Shown: positions 1 to 8,609 of the stretch, piece by piece | Position numbering within the stretch: the first letter of the stretch is position 1 | Layout of the letters: each line of letters begins with the position of its first letter | Origin: Streptomyces sp. NBC_00691 | GTDB lineage: Bacteria; Actinomycetota; Actinomycetes; Streptomycetales; Streptomycetaceae | Reading direction: 5' to 3' | NCBI RefSeq assembly: GCF_036226665.1 | Contig: NZ_CP109007.1 | Span: 7,998,001-8,062,000, forward strand | Length of the DNA: 64,000 nt | Position numbers and translations under genes: made by a program | The notes under the pieces: generated by a model | What the model was told of the DNA's origin: nothing | Databases searched by the model: none | The model's input: the letters and a program-made list of their open reading frames with translations, nothing else

Positions 1-739
1 AGCGCCGGACGGCCGCGGGCCGCATCGGCCTCGGCCGCGCGGAAGACGCGGTCGGCCGCGCGCCCCCGGCCGCATCGCCCTGAGGCGCGGCCGCCGGGGC
101 GACCCGGTCCTCACCGGGGGTCACGGCGGCACGCTGGACGGCGGGAGGCGCCGAGCGCGGCGCAGCCGACGCCCCCGTGCCCGAGGGCTGTCCGGCCTTC
201 CCCGCCTCGCGCGCCGTGCCGCCGCCCCGTACCGGAGCGGCCGCGGTCTCCTTCGGTACGGGCCGAGGCACCGGAGCGGGTCGGCCGAACGGCGTCGCGG
301 GCACACGCTGGACGGCCGGAGCCCCGTCCTGGCCCGCACCGGCCGCACCCTCGGCACCCGCCGGGCCTGCCGCGCCCGCGACCGGCAGCCGCAGCCCCGG
401 CAGCTCCGCCGCCCCGGAGCGTTCCGCCGACTCCCGCTCCCGGGGCAGGGACACGGCCCGCACGGCGTCGAGCATGACGCCGCCCGGTGCGTCAGGCACG
501 GCCCCGTGACCCAGGTCGCTCTGGAAGGAGGGGTTCCAGTGGGTCGCGAGCGACGTGGAGAAGCCGTACTCCGCGACGGTCCGAGGACCCGCGGCCAGGA
601 CCCGCTGCACGGGCGGCAACGCCCGCCAGGCGTCCCCGGACGCCACCGCCGGTGCGGCGGACGCCGTGCTCTCCTCGGGTACACCGGACTCCGTGCCCGG
701 CGCGTTCCGCGTCCTGGCCGTCCGCCACTTCTCGAACAT
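1..739 (-). CDS. CIS-locus protein with VQR repeats (partial, C-terminus beyond window)
   Basis: The reading frame from ATG at 739 stays open to the left edge, so about 246 codons are visible and the C-terminus is missing. The protein starts MFEKWRTAR and is mostly a low-complexity Ala/Pro/Gly/Arg chain. A short motif recurs: PPVQRVLA, APAVQRVPATP and PPAVQRAAVTP. A few ordered segments, such as EYGFSTSLATHWNPSFQSD, stand out from the linker. It lies 39 bp downstream of the DUF6760 gene, as the last visible gene of the injection-system operon. I do not recognise a catalytic domain. From context it may be a disordered cargo, scaffold or baseplate-associated protein; VQR/LQR motifs recur in proteins encoded near extracellular contractile injection systems. 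Function is inference. Confidence 0.75.
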   Translation of the reverse strand, partial: MFEKWRTARTRNAPGTESGVPEESTASAAPAVASGDAWRALPPVQRVLAAGPRTVAEYGFSTSLATHWNPSFQSDLGHGAVPDAPGGVMLDAVRAVSLPRERESAERSGAAELPGLRLPVAGAAGPAGAEGAAGAGQDGAPAVQRVPATPFGRPAPVPRPVPKETAAAPVRGGGTAREAGKAGQPSGTGASAAPRSAPPAVQRAAVTPGEDRVAPAAAPQGDAAGGARPTASSARPRPMRPAAVRR

Positions 740-778
740 CCCCACAGTCCCCTCCAACCTCCCTTCCCTGTCCTGCCG

Positions 779-931
779 TTACGCCTGCGACCGCTCCACC
801 AGCGACGCCACCTGGGCCACGTACCCCCGCCGGTCCGCGTGTTCCAGATCGAGGATGTCGTCCATGCCCCAGTGGAAGTGGAAGGCGAGGTACGCGGTCT
901 CCTCCTCGATCCGGTCGGCCGCGTACGTCAC
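779..931 (-). CDS. DUF6760 family CIS protein
   Basis: This is a 50-residue protein starting at GTG 931, which overlaps the stop of the upstream gene (GTGA). The sequence reads VTYAADRIEEETAYLAFHFHW and then GMDDILDLEHADRRGYVAQV. This is the typical DUF6760 pattern: an amphipathic helix with FHFHW, followed by DLEHxxR. Genes of this family are found in contractile injection and phage-tail-like loci, between the tube genes and later tail genes. A longer upstream start at 991 would lie wholly inside the preceding gene and is unlikely. Its exact role in assembly is not known to me; an assembly or chaperone-like role is an inference from position. Confidence 0.8.
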   Translation of the reverse strand: MTYAADRIEEETAYLAFHFHWGMDDILDLEHADRRGYVAQVASLVERSQA

Positions 932-1347
932 GATTCCCCCAGGCGGCTCCCGGCCAGCTCGACCTCGAAGGACTCCTCGCAGTGCGGGCACGCCACGGCG
1001 GCCCTGGTGTGGCCCTCCGCGTTGATCTGCCGGTAGAAGTCCTGGAGGAACGCCAGGTCGGAGGCGAACATGTTCTCCACCGTCCCGTCGTGGACCGACG
1101 GGAGCGTGCCGAGCCGGGTGATGACCCGGCCGAGCAGCACCACGGACAGGTACGCCGGGTTCTCGCGGACCCGGATGTCGCGCAGCGGGAGCAGCTCGTC
1201 CCGGGCCGTGGCCAGCCGCATCGCCCCGTTGCGGTGCACGGTGCCCGCCTCGTCGACGAACCCCCGCGGCAGCTCGAACTCGAACTCCGTGCGGAGCGGC
1301 TCCTGTGGGCGGCCCTGCTGCGTGCCCGCCGATCCCTCGCGTCGCAT
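928..1347 (-). CDS. CIS tail-assembly type protein with CxxC pair
   Basis: A 139-residue protein that begins at ATG 1347, overlapping the tube-gene stop (TGATG), and ends overlapping the DUF6760 start. The middle, from FEFELPRGFVDEAGTVHRNGAMRL onward in pieces, resembles small phage-tail assembly proteins that follow the tube gene in contractile tail loci. The C-terminus carries CPHCEESFEVEL, a single CxxC pair that could bind metal in a dimer or with other ligands. Overlaps on both sides point to tight translational coupling with tube and DUF6760. The role (tail assembly or length control) is inferred from gene order, not from a motif. Confidence 0.75.
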   Translation of the reverse strand: MRREGSAGTQQGRPQEPLRTEFEFELPRGFVDEAGTVHRNGAMRLATARDELLPLRDIRVRENPAYLSVVLLGRVITRLGTLPSVHDGTVENMFASDLAFLQDFYRQINAEGHTRAAVACPHCEESFEVELAGSRLGES

Positions 1348-1790
1348 CAGCCGAGCGTCAGCTCTTCGAAGGTGATGGTGACCTGCTCGGTGAGGGCCGC
1401 GGCGTCACCGGCCTTCGTCGCGCTCAACTCGACCTTGGTGCACCAGGCGTTGCGCAGGTTGTACCGCTTGACCTCGCTGAGCTGGTAGTCGAGGAAGATG
1501 ATCGACGCGTCCTTGCGGGCCGAGCCCATGTCGCCCGCGATGGAGGACGTGATCCACTCGGTGAAGGCCGCGGACTGGGTGGCGCCACGGGTCACCGTGC
1601 ACTGACCGGCCTTCTTCACGCCGGGGAGCTTCTTGATGATCGGCTTGCCGTCCGCCGATACCTGCTGGAACTCGATGACGTCCTGCTCCATCGAGAGGCC
1701 GCTGATCTCCTGCAGGGTCTCGACCATGACGCCGTCGATCTGCAGGCCGAAATTGTGGGTGGTGAGGGCGTCACCGGTGTCCAGGGACAT
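1347..1790 (-). CDS. cis1: CIS inner tube protein (T4 gp19 / Hcp-like)
   Basis: A 147-residue protein starting MSLDTGDALTTHNFGLQIDG. It has the gp19/PVC tube pattern: NFGLQIDGVMVETLQEISGL, EFQQVSADGKPIIKKLPG, then a TRGATQSAAFTEW segment and a conserved YNLRNAWCTKVE strand. Length fits inner tube proteins. AGGAG lies at normal distance before the ATG. In contractile injection systems this protein stacks as hexameric rings inside the sheath. The gene follows the sheath gene by 105 bp on the same strand. The symbol cis1 follows the Streptomyces CIS nomenclature and is assigned by similarity of sequence and order. Confidence 0.9.
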   Translation of the reverse strand: MSLDTGDALTTHNFGLQIDGVMVETLQEISGLSMEQDVIEFQQVSADGKPIIKKLPGVKKAGQCTVTRGATQSAAFTEWITSSIAGDMGSARKDASIIFLDYQLSEVKRYNLRNAWCTKVELSATKAGDAAALTEQVTITFEELTLG

Positions 1791-1895
1791 GGGGGTTCAC
1801 TCCTGTTCGAGGGGCGGGTCCGGGCGCGGCAGGCGCGGGGACCCGGGGTCGGAAGGGCGGTGTGGTGAGAGGGACGGAGGGCGAGGAGGGGCGGA

Positions 1896-3482
1896 CTACT
1901 CCTCCAGCTCGCCCCCGCCGCCCTGGATCTGCGCGAGCCGGAAGACCACGAACTCGGCCGGCTTCACCGGGGCGATGCCGATCTCGCAGACCACCCGGCC
2001 GAGGTCGACCGACTCCGGCGGGTTGGTCTCCGCGTCGCACTTCACGTAGAAGGCGTCCTCGGCCCGCTGGCCGAACAGCGCGCCCTGGCGCCACTCGTTC
2101 ACGAGGAAGGCCGAGATGTTGCGGCGGATACGGGCCCACAGCGAGGGGTCGTTGGGCTCGAAGACGACCCACTGCGTCCCGACGAGGATCGACTCCTCGA
2201 GGTAGTTGAAGTAGCGCCGGACGTTGAGGTAGCGCCACGCCGGGTCGGAGGCCAGCGTCCGCGCGCCCCATACCCGGATGCCGCGGCCCGGGAAGGCTCG
2301 GATGCAGTTCACGCCGATCGGGTTGAGCAGGTCCTGCTCGCCGCGCGTGATCTGCAGCTCCAGGTCGACCGCGCCGCGCACGATCTCGTTGGCCGGGGCC
2401 TTGTGGACACCACGCTCGGCGTCGTTGCGCGCCCAGACGCCGGCCATGTGACCGGAGGGCGGAACCACCCGGGTCTGGCCGCTCGCCGGGTCGAAGGCCT
2501 TGATCCACGGGTAGTAGAGGGCCGCGTACGGGGAGTCGTAACCGGCGATCTCCTGACGCCACTTGCGGATGTCGCGGGCGTTCAGCGACGGCGGCGGGTC
2601 GAGGATCGCCATCCGGTCGCCCATCAGCTCGCAGTGCGCGATGAGACCGATCTGGACGGCCTTGACCTGCTCCAGGTCGATGAGCCCCTGCTGGTAGGCG
2701 GCCATCAGGTCGGGCACGGCGACCATGTTGATCTCGTCGTACGCCTCCAGACCGCCGAAGCCGGTGCGGTCGGCGGAGTCGCCGATGAACTGCCCGGACT
2801 CCAGGGCGGCGGCGACGTCGGCGCCCGCGTCCACCTGCGCCGGAATCCGCGCGGGCGGGGCGAGGGTCACGGACTGGGCGTCGGGCCTGGCGAGCTGGGC
2901 GGCGGCCGCGGCCTCCTCCAGGACGATCGTCTTGGAACGCTGCTTGACCTGCGCGACCACGTAGTTGCGGGCGCTCTTCTTGGCGGAGGCGTCGAAGCTC
3001 TCGACGACCTTCTCGCCGTCCTTGACGACCAGCTTGAAGCGCTCGGCCTCGCCCTCGACGTCCTGCACCTCCACCGTGAGCGCCCCGCCGGCCTCGGAGC
3101 CCGCCGTGATCGCGGCGACCTTGAAGGTGCCGAGCGCGACGGCCTCACCGGGGACGGGCCGCGGCGCGGCGGCCGCCGCGGCGGCCGATCCGACGGCGCG
3201 CGTGGCGCCCTGCGCGTCGCCGCCGCCGACCCGCACGACGTAGGCCGCGGTGCCGCCGTTGTTGAAGAACCCGTACACGGAGTGGGCGAGGTAGTACCCG
3301 TCCGCGAAGTCACCGAACGACGCTACGTACTGGGACCAGTTGGTGACGAGCACGGGCTCGTTGAGCGGCCCGACGGGCGCGAGCCCGACGAACGCGGCGA
3401 CAGAGGTTCCGAGGCCCTCGATGGGACGGGAGCCGCTGGCGACTTCCTCGACGTAGACGCCGGGGGACAGGTACGTGGGCAT
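1896..3482 (-). CDS. cis2: CIS contractile sheath protein
   Basis: A 528-residue protein starting MPTYLSPGVYVEEVASGSRP, the usual start of contractile sheath proteins, followed by GTSVAAFVGLAPVGPLNEPVLV. The C-terminal part has the conserved sheath core: NPIGVNCIRAFPGRGIRVWG, then ASDPAWRYLNVRRYFNYLE and FEPNDPSLWARIRRNISAFL. The middle (about residues 95-230) is a variable, Ala-rich insertion. The open frame continues 97 codons upstream, but that part is unrelated sequence and the ATG at 3482 matches the family start. The sheath surrounds the inner tube and contracts to drive it; in Streptomyces such particles are cytoplasmic and linked to cell death and development. Confidence 0.93.
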   Translation of the reverse strand: MPTYLSPGVYVEEVASGSRPIEGLGTSVAAFVGLAPVGPLNEPVLVTNWSQYVASFGDFADGYYLAHSVYGFFNNGGTAAYVVRVGGGDAQGATRAVGSAAAAAAAPRPVPGEAVALGTFKVAAITAGSEAGGALTVEVQDVEGEAERFKLVVKDGEKVVESFDASAKKSARNYVVAQVKQRSKTIVLEEAAAAAQLARPDAQSVTLAPPARIPAQVDAGADVAAALESGQFIGDSADRTGFGGLEAYDEINMVAVPDLMAAYQQGLIDLEQVKAVQIGLIAHCELMGDRMAILDPPPSLNARDIRKWRQEIAGYDSPYAALYYPWIKAFDPASGQTRVVPPSGHMAGVWARNDAERGVHKAPANEIVRGAVDLELQITRGEQDLLNPIGVNCIRAFPGRGIRVWGARTLASDPAWRYLNVRRYFNYLEESILVGTQWVVFEPNDPSLWARIRRNISAFLVNEWRQGALFGQRAEDAFYVKCDAETNPPESVDLGRVVCEIGIAPVKPAEFVVFRLAQIQGGGGELEE

Positions 3483-3972
3483 GGTGCGTGTTCTCCTCGG
3501 AGAGCGTGGTTCTGCGGAATGCGGTGGCTCTGCGGTGTCACAGCGTGGGGCGTGCGGTTGCCCGCGTCCGGCGTGCTGCGGTGCGTCGACCTCATCCCGC
3601 TCGCCCTCCCCTCGGCCGTGGACAGCGGTCGTACTCCTCCGACTCTCGCCGAGCCGTGCCGCGCCGAGCAGGGGAGAAGGGGCGCTCCCGAGGGCAGGGC
3701 CGACTGCCCTCGCGGTCATCGCGCACCCGACGTCCGACCCGCGGGGCGCGCGGTCCGCCCCCGCGGTTCCCACGGGCCGACCCGCGCACTCCCAGGGTCT
3801 GACCTCGTCGTTCGTACGGCTCCGGAACCAGGGTCCGCACGCCGTGGAACCCCGGCCCCGTACGGCCCGGCGTCCCAGACCCGGCCGACGGACTGCCGGG
3901 GCACGTCACACTGCCCCCGAGCAGGGACTTTCGGGCAGCCGCACACCCCGCCCGCGCACTTAGCGTTCGCCC
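3483..3972. other. 490-bp divergent intergenic region of the CIS locus
   Basis: This gap separates the minus-strand sheath operon from the plus-strand gene at 3973, so promoters for both directions should lie here. I see no convincing small gene; open frames crossing it lack ribosome-binding sites and family motifs. No clear palindromic operator was noticed. Confidence 0.5.
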
Positions 3973-5589
3973 ATGACCATGTGGACCTCTCTGGACCCGG
4001 CCGAGGTGACCGTCGAGCCCGGAGCCCGGGCCGGCGCCCGACTGCGGGTGCGGAACACCGGCGACACCGTCGAGGAATACCGCCTCTCCCTCGTCGGCAA
4101 ACCCTCGGGCTGGTCCCGGATCGAGCCGGACGTGCTCCGCCTCTACCCGGGAAGCGAGGGGACCGCCGAGATCTCGTTCGCCCCGCCCCGCTCCTCGGAC
4201 GTGGAAGCCGGGCCCCTCGCGTACGGCATCCGCGTCGACCCCCGGGAGAACTCGGGCGCCCGCGATGTCGTGGAGGGCCGGCTGACCATCACGCCCTTCA
4301 CCGAGACGCGCGCCGAACTGCTGCCGCCCACCCTGCTCGGCCGCTTCCGCGGGCGCGCCCGCATCGCCGTGGACAACCTCGGCAACACCCCGCTGACCGC
4401 GTCCCTCGTGGCACGCGACGAGTCGAACCGGCTCACCTTCGACGTACGGCCGAACGCCGTGCAGATCGCCCCCGGCCGCGCGGCCTTCGGCGAACTGGTG
4501 GTGCGGCCGCAGGCCGTGCGATGGACCGGCGCCGAGGAGTCGCACCGCTTCACCGTGGCCGTCCGACGGGCCGGCGACGACACCGCCCTCGACCTCGACG
4601 CCACCTTCGACCAGCGCCCCGTCTTCGGGAACTGGCTCGTCGTGGTGGGAGGCCTTCTCCTCACGGCCGTGATCGCGTTCGTCGTGCTCTGGTTCAACTT
4701 CTCTCCGAAGGTCGTCAGCGCGGCGAAGGACCTCCGGGCGACGGACGCGCCCCGGCCCGCGCCCCAGGGCACCGGCGACACGCTCCCCGACGCGCCGCCC
4801 CCGCCCGGCGGGTCCGGCGGACCCACTCCCGGCCAGAAGCCGCCCGGCTCCCTGCCGCCGCTGACGGGCGAGGGCCCGCCGCCGGCCGGCGGGGGCGACG
4901 ACACGGGCGGCGGCGGCCCGACCGAGGGCGGCGCACCCGGGGGCGGGGGCGGCGCACCCACCGAGGGCGGTTCGCGACCGGGTGACGGCGGGAACGAGAA
5001 GGCTCCGGTCTCGCCCGTCGCGCCGGTCGACGTGCCGCCCTGGCGCCTCGGTTACCCGAAGGACGACGTCGTGGAGTTCGCCCAGGAGCGTCTCGCCTCC
5101 CTCGGCAACGCGTGCACCCTCCAGCCGGGCTGGAATCCCGGCGTGATCGACGCGGCCACACGCAACTCGCTCATCTGCTACCAGCGACTCGTCTACAAGG
5201 ACGGAGTCGAGAAGCAGAAGAACTCCGCCGAGATCTTCCTGACGGACACGGAGGGCGAACTCGGCCGCGCGACCCTCGTCTCCCTCTGGGCCCAGCGCAT
5301 CACCCCCGACTCGGTGGAGCCCGGCTCGACCACGATGCAGACCACTCAGCTCACGGCGGCCTTCTGGTGGGCGTACAACCGTGAGTCCAGCGCGGCGGAC
5401 CTCACCAGGGAGCGCACGTTCGCGCGCCAGGGCATCGCGTACCTCCGTACGAACAAGGAGACACCCAGCACGTACAGCAAGCAGGTGGCCGACAAGATCC
5501 GCGCCTACCAGACGGCCGTCGGAGTGCCCGCGACCGGCAAGACCGACTGGGCCACGCTCCGCAAGATGATCGGCGGCAGCGTCATGTGA
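3973..5589 (+). CDS. CIS-locus membrane protein with C-terminal peptidoglycan-binding domain
   Basis: A 538-residue protein. Residues about 1-215 form two immunoglobulin-like beta modules (EVTVEPGARAGARLRVRNTG and a second repeat after RFRGRARIAVDNLGNTP), similar to NEW/COG1470-type extracytoplasmic modules. One membrane helix follows at about 219-243 (NWLVVVGGLLLTAVIAFVVL). Next is a long Pro/Gly-rich linker (about 255-345), then a C-terminal region with two peptidoglycan-binding-1-like halves (WRLGYPKDDVVEFAQERLAS and YSKQVADKIRAYQTAVGVPA). It is the only plus-strand gene between CIS genes. The layout suggests one end at the cell wall and a long tether, so it could couple the particle to the envelope; that is inference. 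ATG 3979 is an alternative start. Confidence 0.85.
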   Translation: MTMWTSLDPAEVTVEPGARAGARLRVRNTGDTVEEYRLSLVGKPSGWSRIEPDVLRLYPGSEGTAEISFAPPRSSDVEAGPLAYGIRVDPRENSGARDVVEGRLTITPFTETRAELLPPTLLGRFRGRARIAVDNLGNTPLTASLVARDESNRLTFDVRPNAVQIAPGRAAFGELVVRPQAVRWTGAEESHRFTVAVRRAGDDTALDLDATFDQRPVFGNWLVVVGGLLLTAVIAFVVLWFNFSPKVVSAAKDLRATDAPRPAPQGTGDTLPDAPPPPGGSGGPTPGQKPPGSLPPLTGEGPPPAGGGDDTGGGGPTEGGAPGGGGGAPTEGGSRPGDGGNEKAPVSPVAPVDVPPWRLGYPKDDVVEFAQERLASLGNACTLQPGWNPGVIDAATRNSLICYQRLVYKDGVEKQKNSAEIFLTDTEGELGRATLVSLWAQRITPDSVEPGSTTMQTTQLTAAFWWAYNRESSAADLTRERTFARQGIAYLRTNKETPSTYSKQVADKIRAYQTAVGVPATGKTDWATLRKMIGGSVM

Positions 5590-5612
5590 CCTGAGGGCCG
5601 ACGGAACCGACG

Positions 5613-5655
5613 ACGGAGGAGGGGGGCCACCCACCGGGTGGCCCCCCTCCTCCGT
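5613..5655. terminator. bidirectional terminator between convergent CIS genes
   Basis: A perfect 20-bp inverted repeat (5613-5632 and 5636-5655) with a 3-nt loop. It lies 23 bp after the stop of the plus-strand gene and 18 bp after the stop of the minus-strand AAA+ ATPase. Position and symmetry fit a terminator used from both sides. Confidence 0.85.
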
Positions 5656-5673
5656 GCTGTTCCCCGTGCGCCG

Positions 5674-7821
5674 TCACGGTGCCCAGGGCGCCCGCCCCTC
5701 CAGGACCAGCCGCCCGGCCTTCCGGTACTCGCGCCGGGCTCCCGCCCGTACGTCCTCGCCGGTCACCGCGGAGCCGCGGGCCGCGGCCAGGTATCCGGCC
5801 GTCACCGCGGCCGAGCGGATCGCGCCGCCCGCCAGCTCGAACTCCTTGGCGCAGCGCGTGACCTCCTCGGCCACGTCCTCCGCCTTCGGGGTGCCCGCCA
5901 GACAGGACTGCCACAAGGACACGCGCTGCTCCGCGTCGGGGAAGGGAAAGTCCACGACCACATCGAGCCGGCGCGTGAACGCGTCGTCGATGTTGGCCCG
6001 GAGATTGGTGGTGAGCACCGCGATCCCGTCGAACGCCTCGAGACGCTGCAGCAGATACGCGCTCTCCAGGTTGGCGTACCGGTCGTGCGAGCTCTTCACC
6101 TCCGACCGCTTGCCGAACACCGCGTCGGCCTCGTCGAAGAGCAGCACACAGTCGGTGCGATCCACCTCCACGAAGATCCGCTCCAGGTTCTTCTCGGTCT
6201 CCCCGACGTACTTGTCGACCACCGACGAGAGATCCACCACATAGAGGTCAAGGCCCAGTTCGCCCGCCACGACCTCGGCTCCCAGGGTCTTGCCGGTGCC
6301 CGACTCGCCCGCGAAGAGCGCCACGACACCGCGCCCGCGCCCGCCACCGGTGCGCAGCCGCCATTCGCCGAGCACCCGGTCCCGGTGCCGGGCCCGAGCG
6401 GTCAGCTCGTGCAGCAGACCCAACGGCTCCTCGGGCAGCACGAGATCGGCGAACCCGACCGCCGGGCGGATCCGCCGGGCATGGGTGTCGAGCAGCGGTG
6501 CGGAGACCAGCCGGGCACTCTGCCGCACCTGCGCCAGGGTCGGCGCTGTGCCCTCGAAGGCGGCCAGTGACCGCGCCGCACGGGCCGCCCGGCGGATCTG
6601 ATCGCCGCTGAGACGGTACGCCGCCGTGGCCTCGGCCAGATCGAAGTCGCCCTCCAAAGGCCCGAGTTCACGCTGCCAGAGGTCGGCCGTGCCGACCGCG
6701 CCGCCCGGCGCGTCGAGGGCGAGGAGTTCCGCGTCCGGAGCCCAGCCGGGGTCGGGCGCGTCGGAGCCCGAGAGGACCACCGTGATACCGGACGAGGCGA
6801 GCGCGCGCACCAGCGGCCCCGGCCGCTGCGGCAGCGGCTCGACGACCACGGCGGCCCCGCGCAGCCGTGCCTCACGCAGCACGGCCCGCGCCACCGTCGC
6901 GTCGGCGGACTCCGGCCGGTACCGGAGGACGGGCCGTCCGGCCCCGAGCAGCGCCGACACGACCGCGTCGGTACCGGCCCCCGGCACCCGCTCCCGCAGA
7001 TGCACGGTGACCGGCCCGGCGGCGGCGATCCGCTCGGCGAGCGGCGTGGTCACCGCCGCCGTCCCCGCCTCCGCGCTCGCGGGCGGCGGGGTCGACAACT
7101 CCACTCCGGCCGACATGAGTGGGGCATCCAGTCGGGTGTCGTCACCCAACAGGTGCGCCACCACCCGCTCCGGTACGCGCAGCGCCCGGCCCGGCAGCGG
7201 CCGGTCCTCGTCCTCGACGTCGAGCAGGCCGCCGGAGAGCAGCGGCGCTCCCGGATGGAAGCGGTCCCGTGCGACGGGGTCGAAGGGACCCGTACCCGCC
7301 AGGTCGAGGGCGAGCGCCATCGTGGCGCGGCGCCGGCCGACATCGTCGTTGAGATATCCGTAGAGCGCCTCGAACCCCCGGTCCACATCGGGCGCGAGCG
7401 CCACGAGCAGGATGTGCGCGTCGAGCGGGGACAGGCCGAAGACCCGCGCGAGCGCGGCGAGGCGATCGTCCCCGCCGAGGTCCGGCAGCGGGACGGCGGG
7501 GTCGGGGGCCCCGACGGCCTCGGGTGCCAGGCGCGCCTCAAGGGGTTCATGGGCCTCATGGGGTTCATGGGCCTCGTGCACCTCATGGGCCTCGTGCACC
7601 TCATGGGCCTCGTGCACCTCATGGGCCTCGCGAGCCCCAGGGCCGACCGGCCCCGCCGCGATCCGGCGTACGCCCTCCGCGGACAGGTAGAGCCCGCGCA
7701 GGGGATCACCGGCCGTCGGGTCCCCGGCACTGCGTGCGTCGACGAGCGCGCCCACCCGCGCGCGCAGGCCGGCGAGCTGAGCGAGCAGCGGAGGAACCGG
7801 GAGGCTCCCGGGGCCGCTCAT
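5674..7821 (-). CDS. CIS-associated AAA+ ATPase
   Basis: A 715-residue protein. The C-terminal AAA+ module (about residues 470-715) has Walker A FAGESGTGKTLGAEV (about 505-515), Walker B VLLFDEADAVFGKRSEV, a sensor-1-like LTTNLRANID and the arginine-finger region AFTRRLDVVVDF. The N-terminal half is the helical/degenerate ATPase domain typical of the ATPases in extracellular-type contractile injection loci. Residues about 65-95 are a His/Glu-rich tandem repeat (HEVHEA units). The ATG at 7821 overlaps the DUF4255 stop (ATGA), so the two are translationally coupled. In these systems the ATPase is thought to help assembly or recycling; the substrate is unknown. Confidence 0.9.
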   Translation of the reverse strand: MSGPGSLPVPPLLAQLAGLRARVGALVDARSAGDPTAGDPLRGLYLSAEGVRRIAAGPVGPGAREAHEVHEAHEVHEAHEVHEAHEPHEAHEPLEARLAPEAVGAPDPAVPLPDLGGDDRLAALARVFGLSPLDAHILLVALAPDVDRGFEALYGYLNDDVGRRRATMALALDLAGTGPFDPVARDRFHPGAPLLSGGLLDVEDEDRPLPGRALRVPERVVAHLLGDDTRLDAPLMSAGVELSTPPPASAEAGTAAVTTPLAERIAAAGPVTVHLRERVPGAGTDAVVSALLGAGRPVLRYRPESADATVARAVLREARLRGAAVVVEPLPQRPGPLVRALASSGITVVLSGSDAPDPGWAPDAELLALDAPGGAVGTADLWQRELGPLEGDFDLAEATAAYRLSGDQIRRAARAARSLAAFEGTAPTLAQVRQSARLVSAPLLDTHARRIRPAVGFADLVLPEEPLGLLHELTARARHRDRVLGEWRLRTGGGRGRGVVALFAGESGTGKTLGAEVVAGELGLDLYVVDLSSVVDKYVGETEKNLERIFVEVDRTDCVLLFDEADAVFGKRSEVKSSHDRYANLESAYLLQRLEAFDGIAVLTTNLRANIDDAFTRRLDVVVDFPFPDAEQRVSLWQSCLAGTPKAEDVAEEVTRCAKEFELAGGAIRSAAVTAGYLAAARGSAVTGEDVRAGARREYRKAGRLVLEGRAPWAP
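7541..7630 (-). repeat. 18-bp minisatellite coding for HEVHEA repeats in the AAA+ gene
   Basis: Near-identical 18-bp units built on ctcatgggcctcgtgcac repeat head to tail, about four to five times, with degenerate copies at the left end (gttcatgggcctcat). The unit length keeps frame, giving HEVHEA/HEPHEA hexapeptides. Copy-number change would lengthen or shorten the linker without breaking the gene. Confidence 0.85.
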
Positions 7822-8609
7822 GCGCCGGCCCCGTCCCGGGCGCCGCAGCCACCGCTGCCGCCCTCCGGGGCTTCCAGCGCCTCCAAGGCCTCGGACGCCG
7901 CCGCACTCTGCCCGGCCCTCCAGGCCTCCTCGGCCCTCCGGGTCCTCTCCGCCTCAGAGTCCCTCGCTCCGTCGGGCGTCGGGGCCTCACGGTTCCCCCG
8001 GGCCGTCCCCTGGCGCCGTACCACCCGGGGTCGCGATGCCGCGGGAACCCCCGCGACGCCACGTACGACGATCTCCCCCTCGATGACCGGCGGAGCCACG
8101 TCGTACACCGGCGTCACCGGGAACGGCGTGGTGATCACGACGTCGAGCGAGGGCTTGAGCTCACCGCCGAGCGCCGACCAGATGTCGGCGAGCGAGCGCG
8201 ACTCGGCGGGCGGGACCGCGACGGAGATCGGCAGCTGGGTGGTGATCGGACGCACCGACTCCGGCACCGCGTCGTCGGGCAGCACCTCGTGCGGGAGCAG
8301 CAGCGCCATCGCCCCCGACAGCAGCCGGTGCTCGTCCTCGGGCCGCGAGGTCCAGGCGGTCACCAGGTACGAGAGCCGGAACCAGCGCGGCGGCCGGCGC
8401 TTGCGCGTCATGATGCCCTGCGCGTCCCACTCGGCGTAGGCGCCGCGCTCGCGCCGCGCCACGTCCTCCCGGATGTCGTACAGATAGGCGTTCAGGGTCG
8501 GAGCGTTGCGGCGTGCCGCCCAGTCACGGGTCGGCGCGTCGAAGGCGACGTCGCCCTCGACGGCGGGCGTGAGCAGCCGGCGCAGTCCCTCGTCGATCTC
8601 ATGGAGCAT
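7818..8609 (-). CDS. DUF4255 family CIS protein
   Basis: A 263-residue protein starting MLHEIDEGLRRLLTPAVEG, the common beginning of DUF4255 proteins, with NAYLYDIREDVARRE and RWFRLSYLVTAWTSRPEDEH downstream. The N-terminal ~190 residues are the DUF4255 domain; the last ~75 residues are low-complexity and rich in Ala, Arg and Glu. DUF4255 proteins are regular members of contractile injection loci and are related to tail-terminator/cap proteins, so a role at the distal end of the sheath-tube is likely. The start ATG shares one base with the stop of the LuxR gene, and its stop overlaps the ATPase start, so all three form one operon. Confidence 0.87.
   Translation of the reverse strand: MLHEIDEGLRRLLTPAVEGDVAFDAPTRDWAARRNAPTLNAYLYDIREDVARRERGAYAEWDAQGIMTRKRRPPRWFRLSYLVTAWTSRPEDEHRLLSGAMALLLPHEVLPDDAVPESVRPITTQLPISVAVPPAESRSLADIWSALGGELKPSLDVVITTPFPVTPVYDVAPPVIEGEIVVRGVAGVPAASRPRVVRRQGTARGNREAPTPDGARDSEAERTRRAEEAWRAGQSAAASEALEALEAPEGGSGGCGARDGAGA

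Noticed and set aside
2403..4985. 860-codon plus-strand open frame
   Set aside because: It runs antisense to the sheath gene and out of frame through the membrane protein; composition is Arg/Gly/Pro-rich with no domain. Artefact of high GC.
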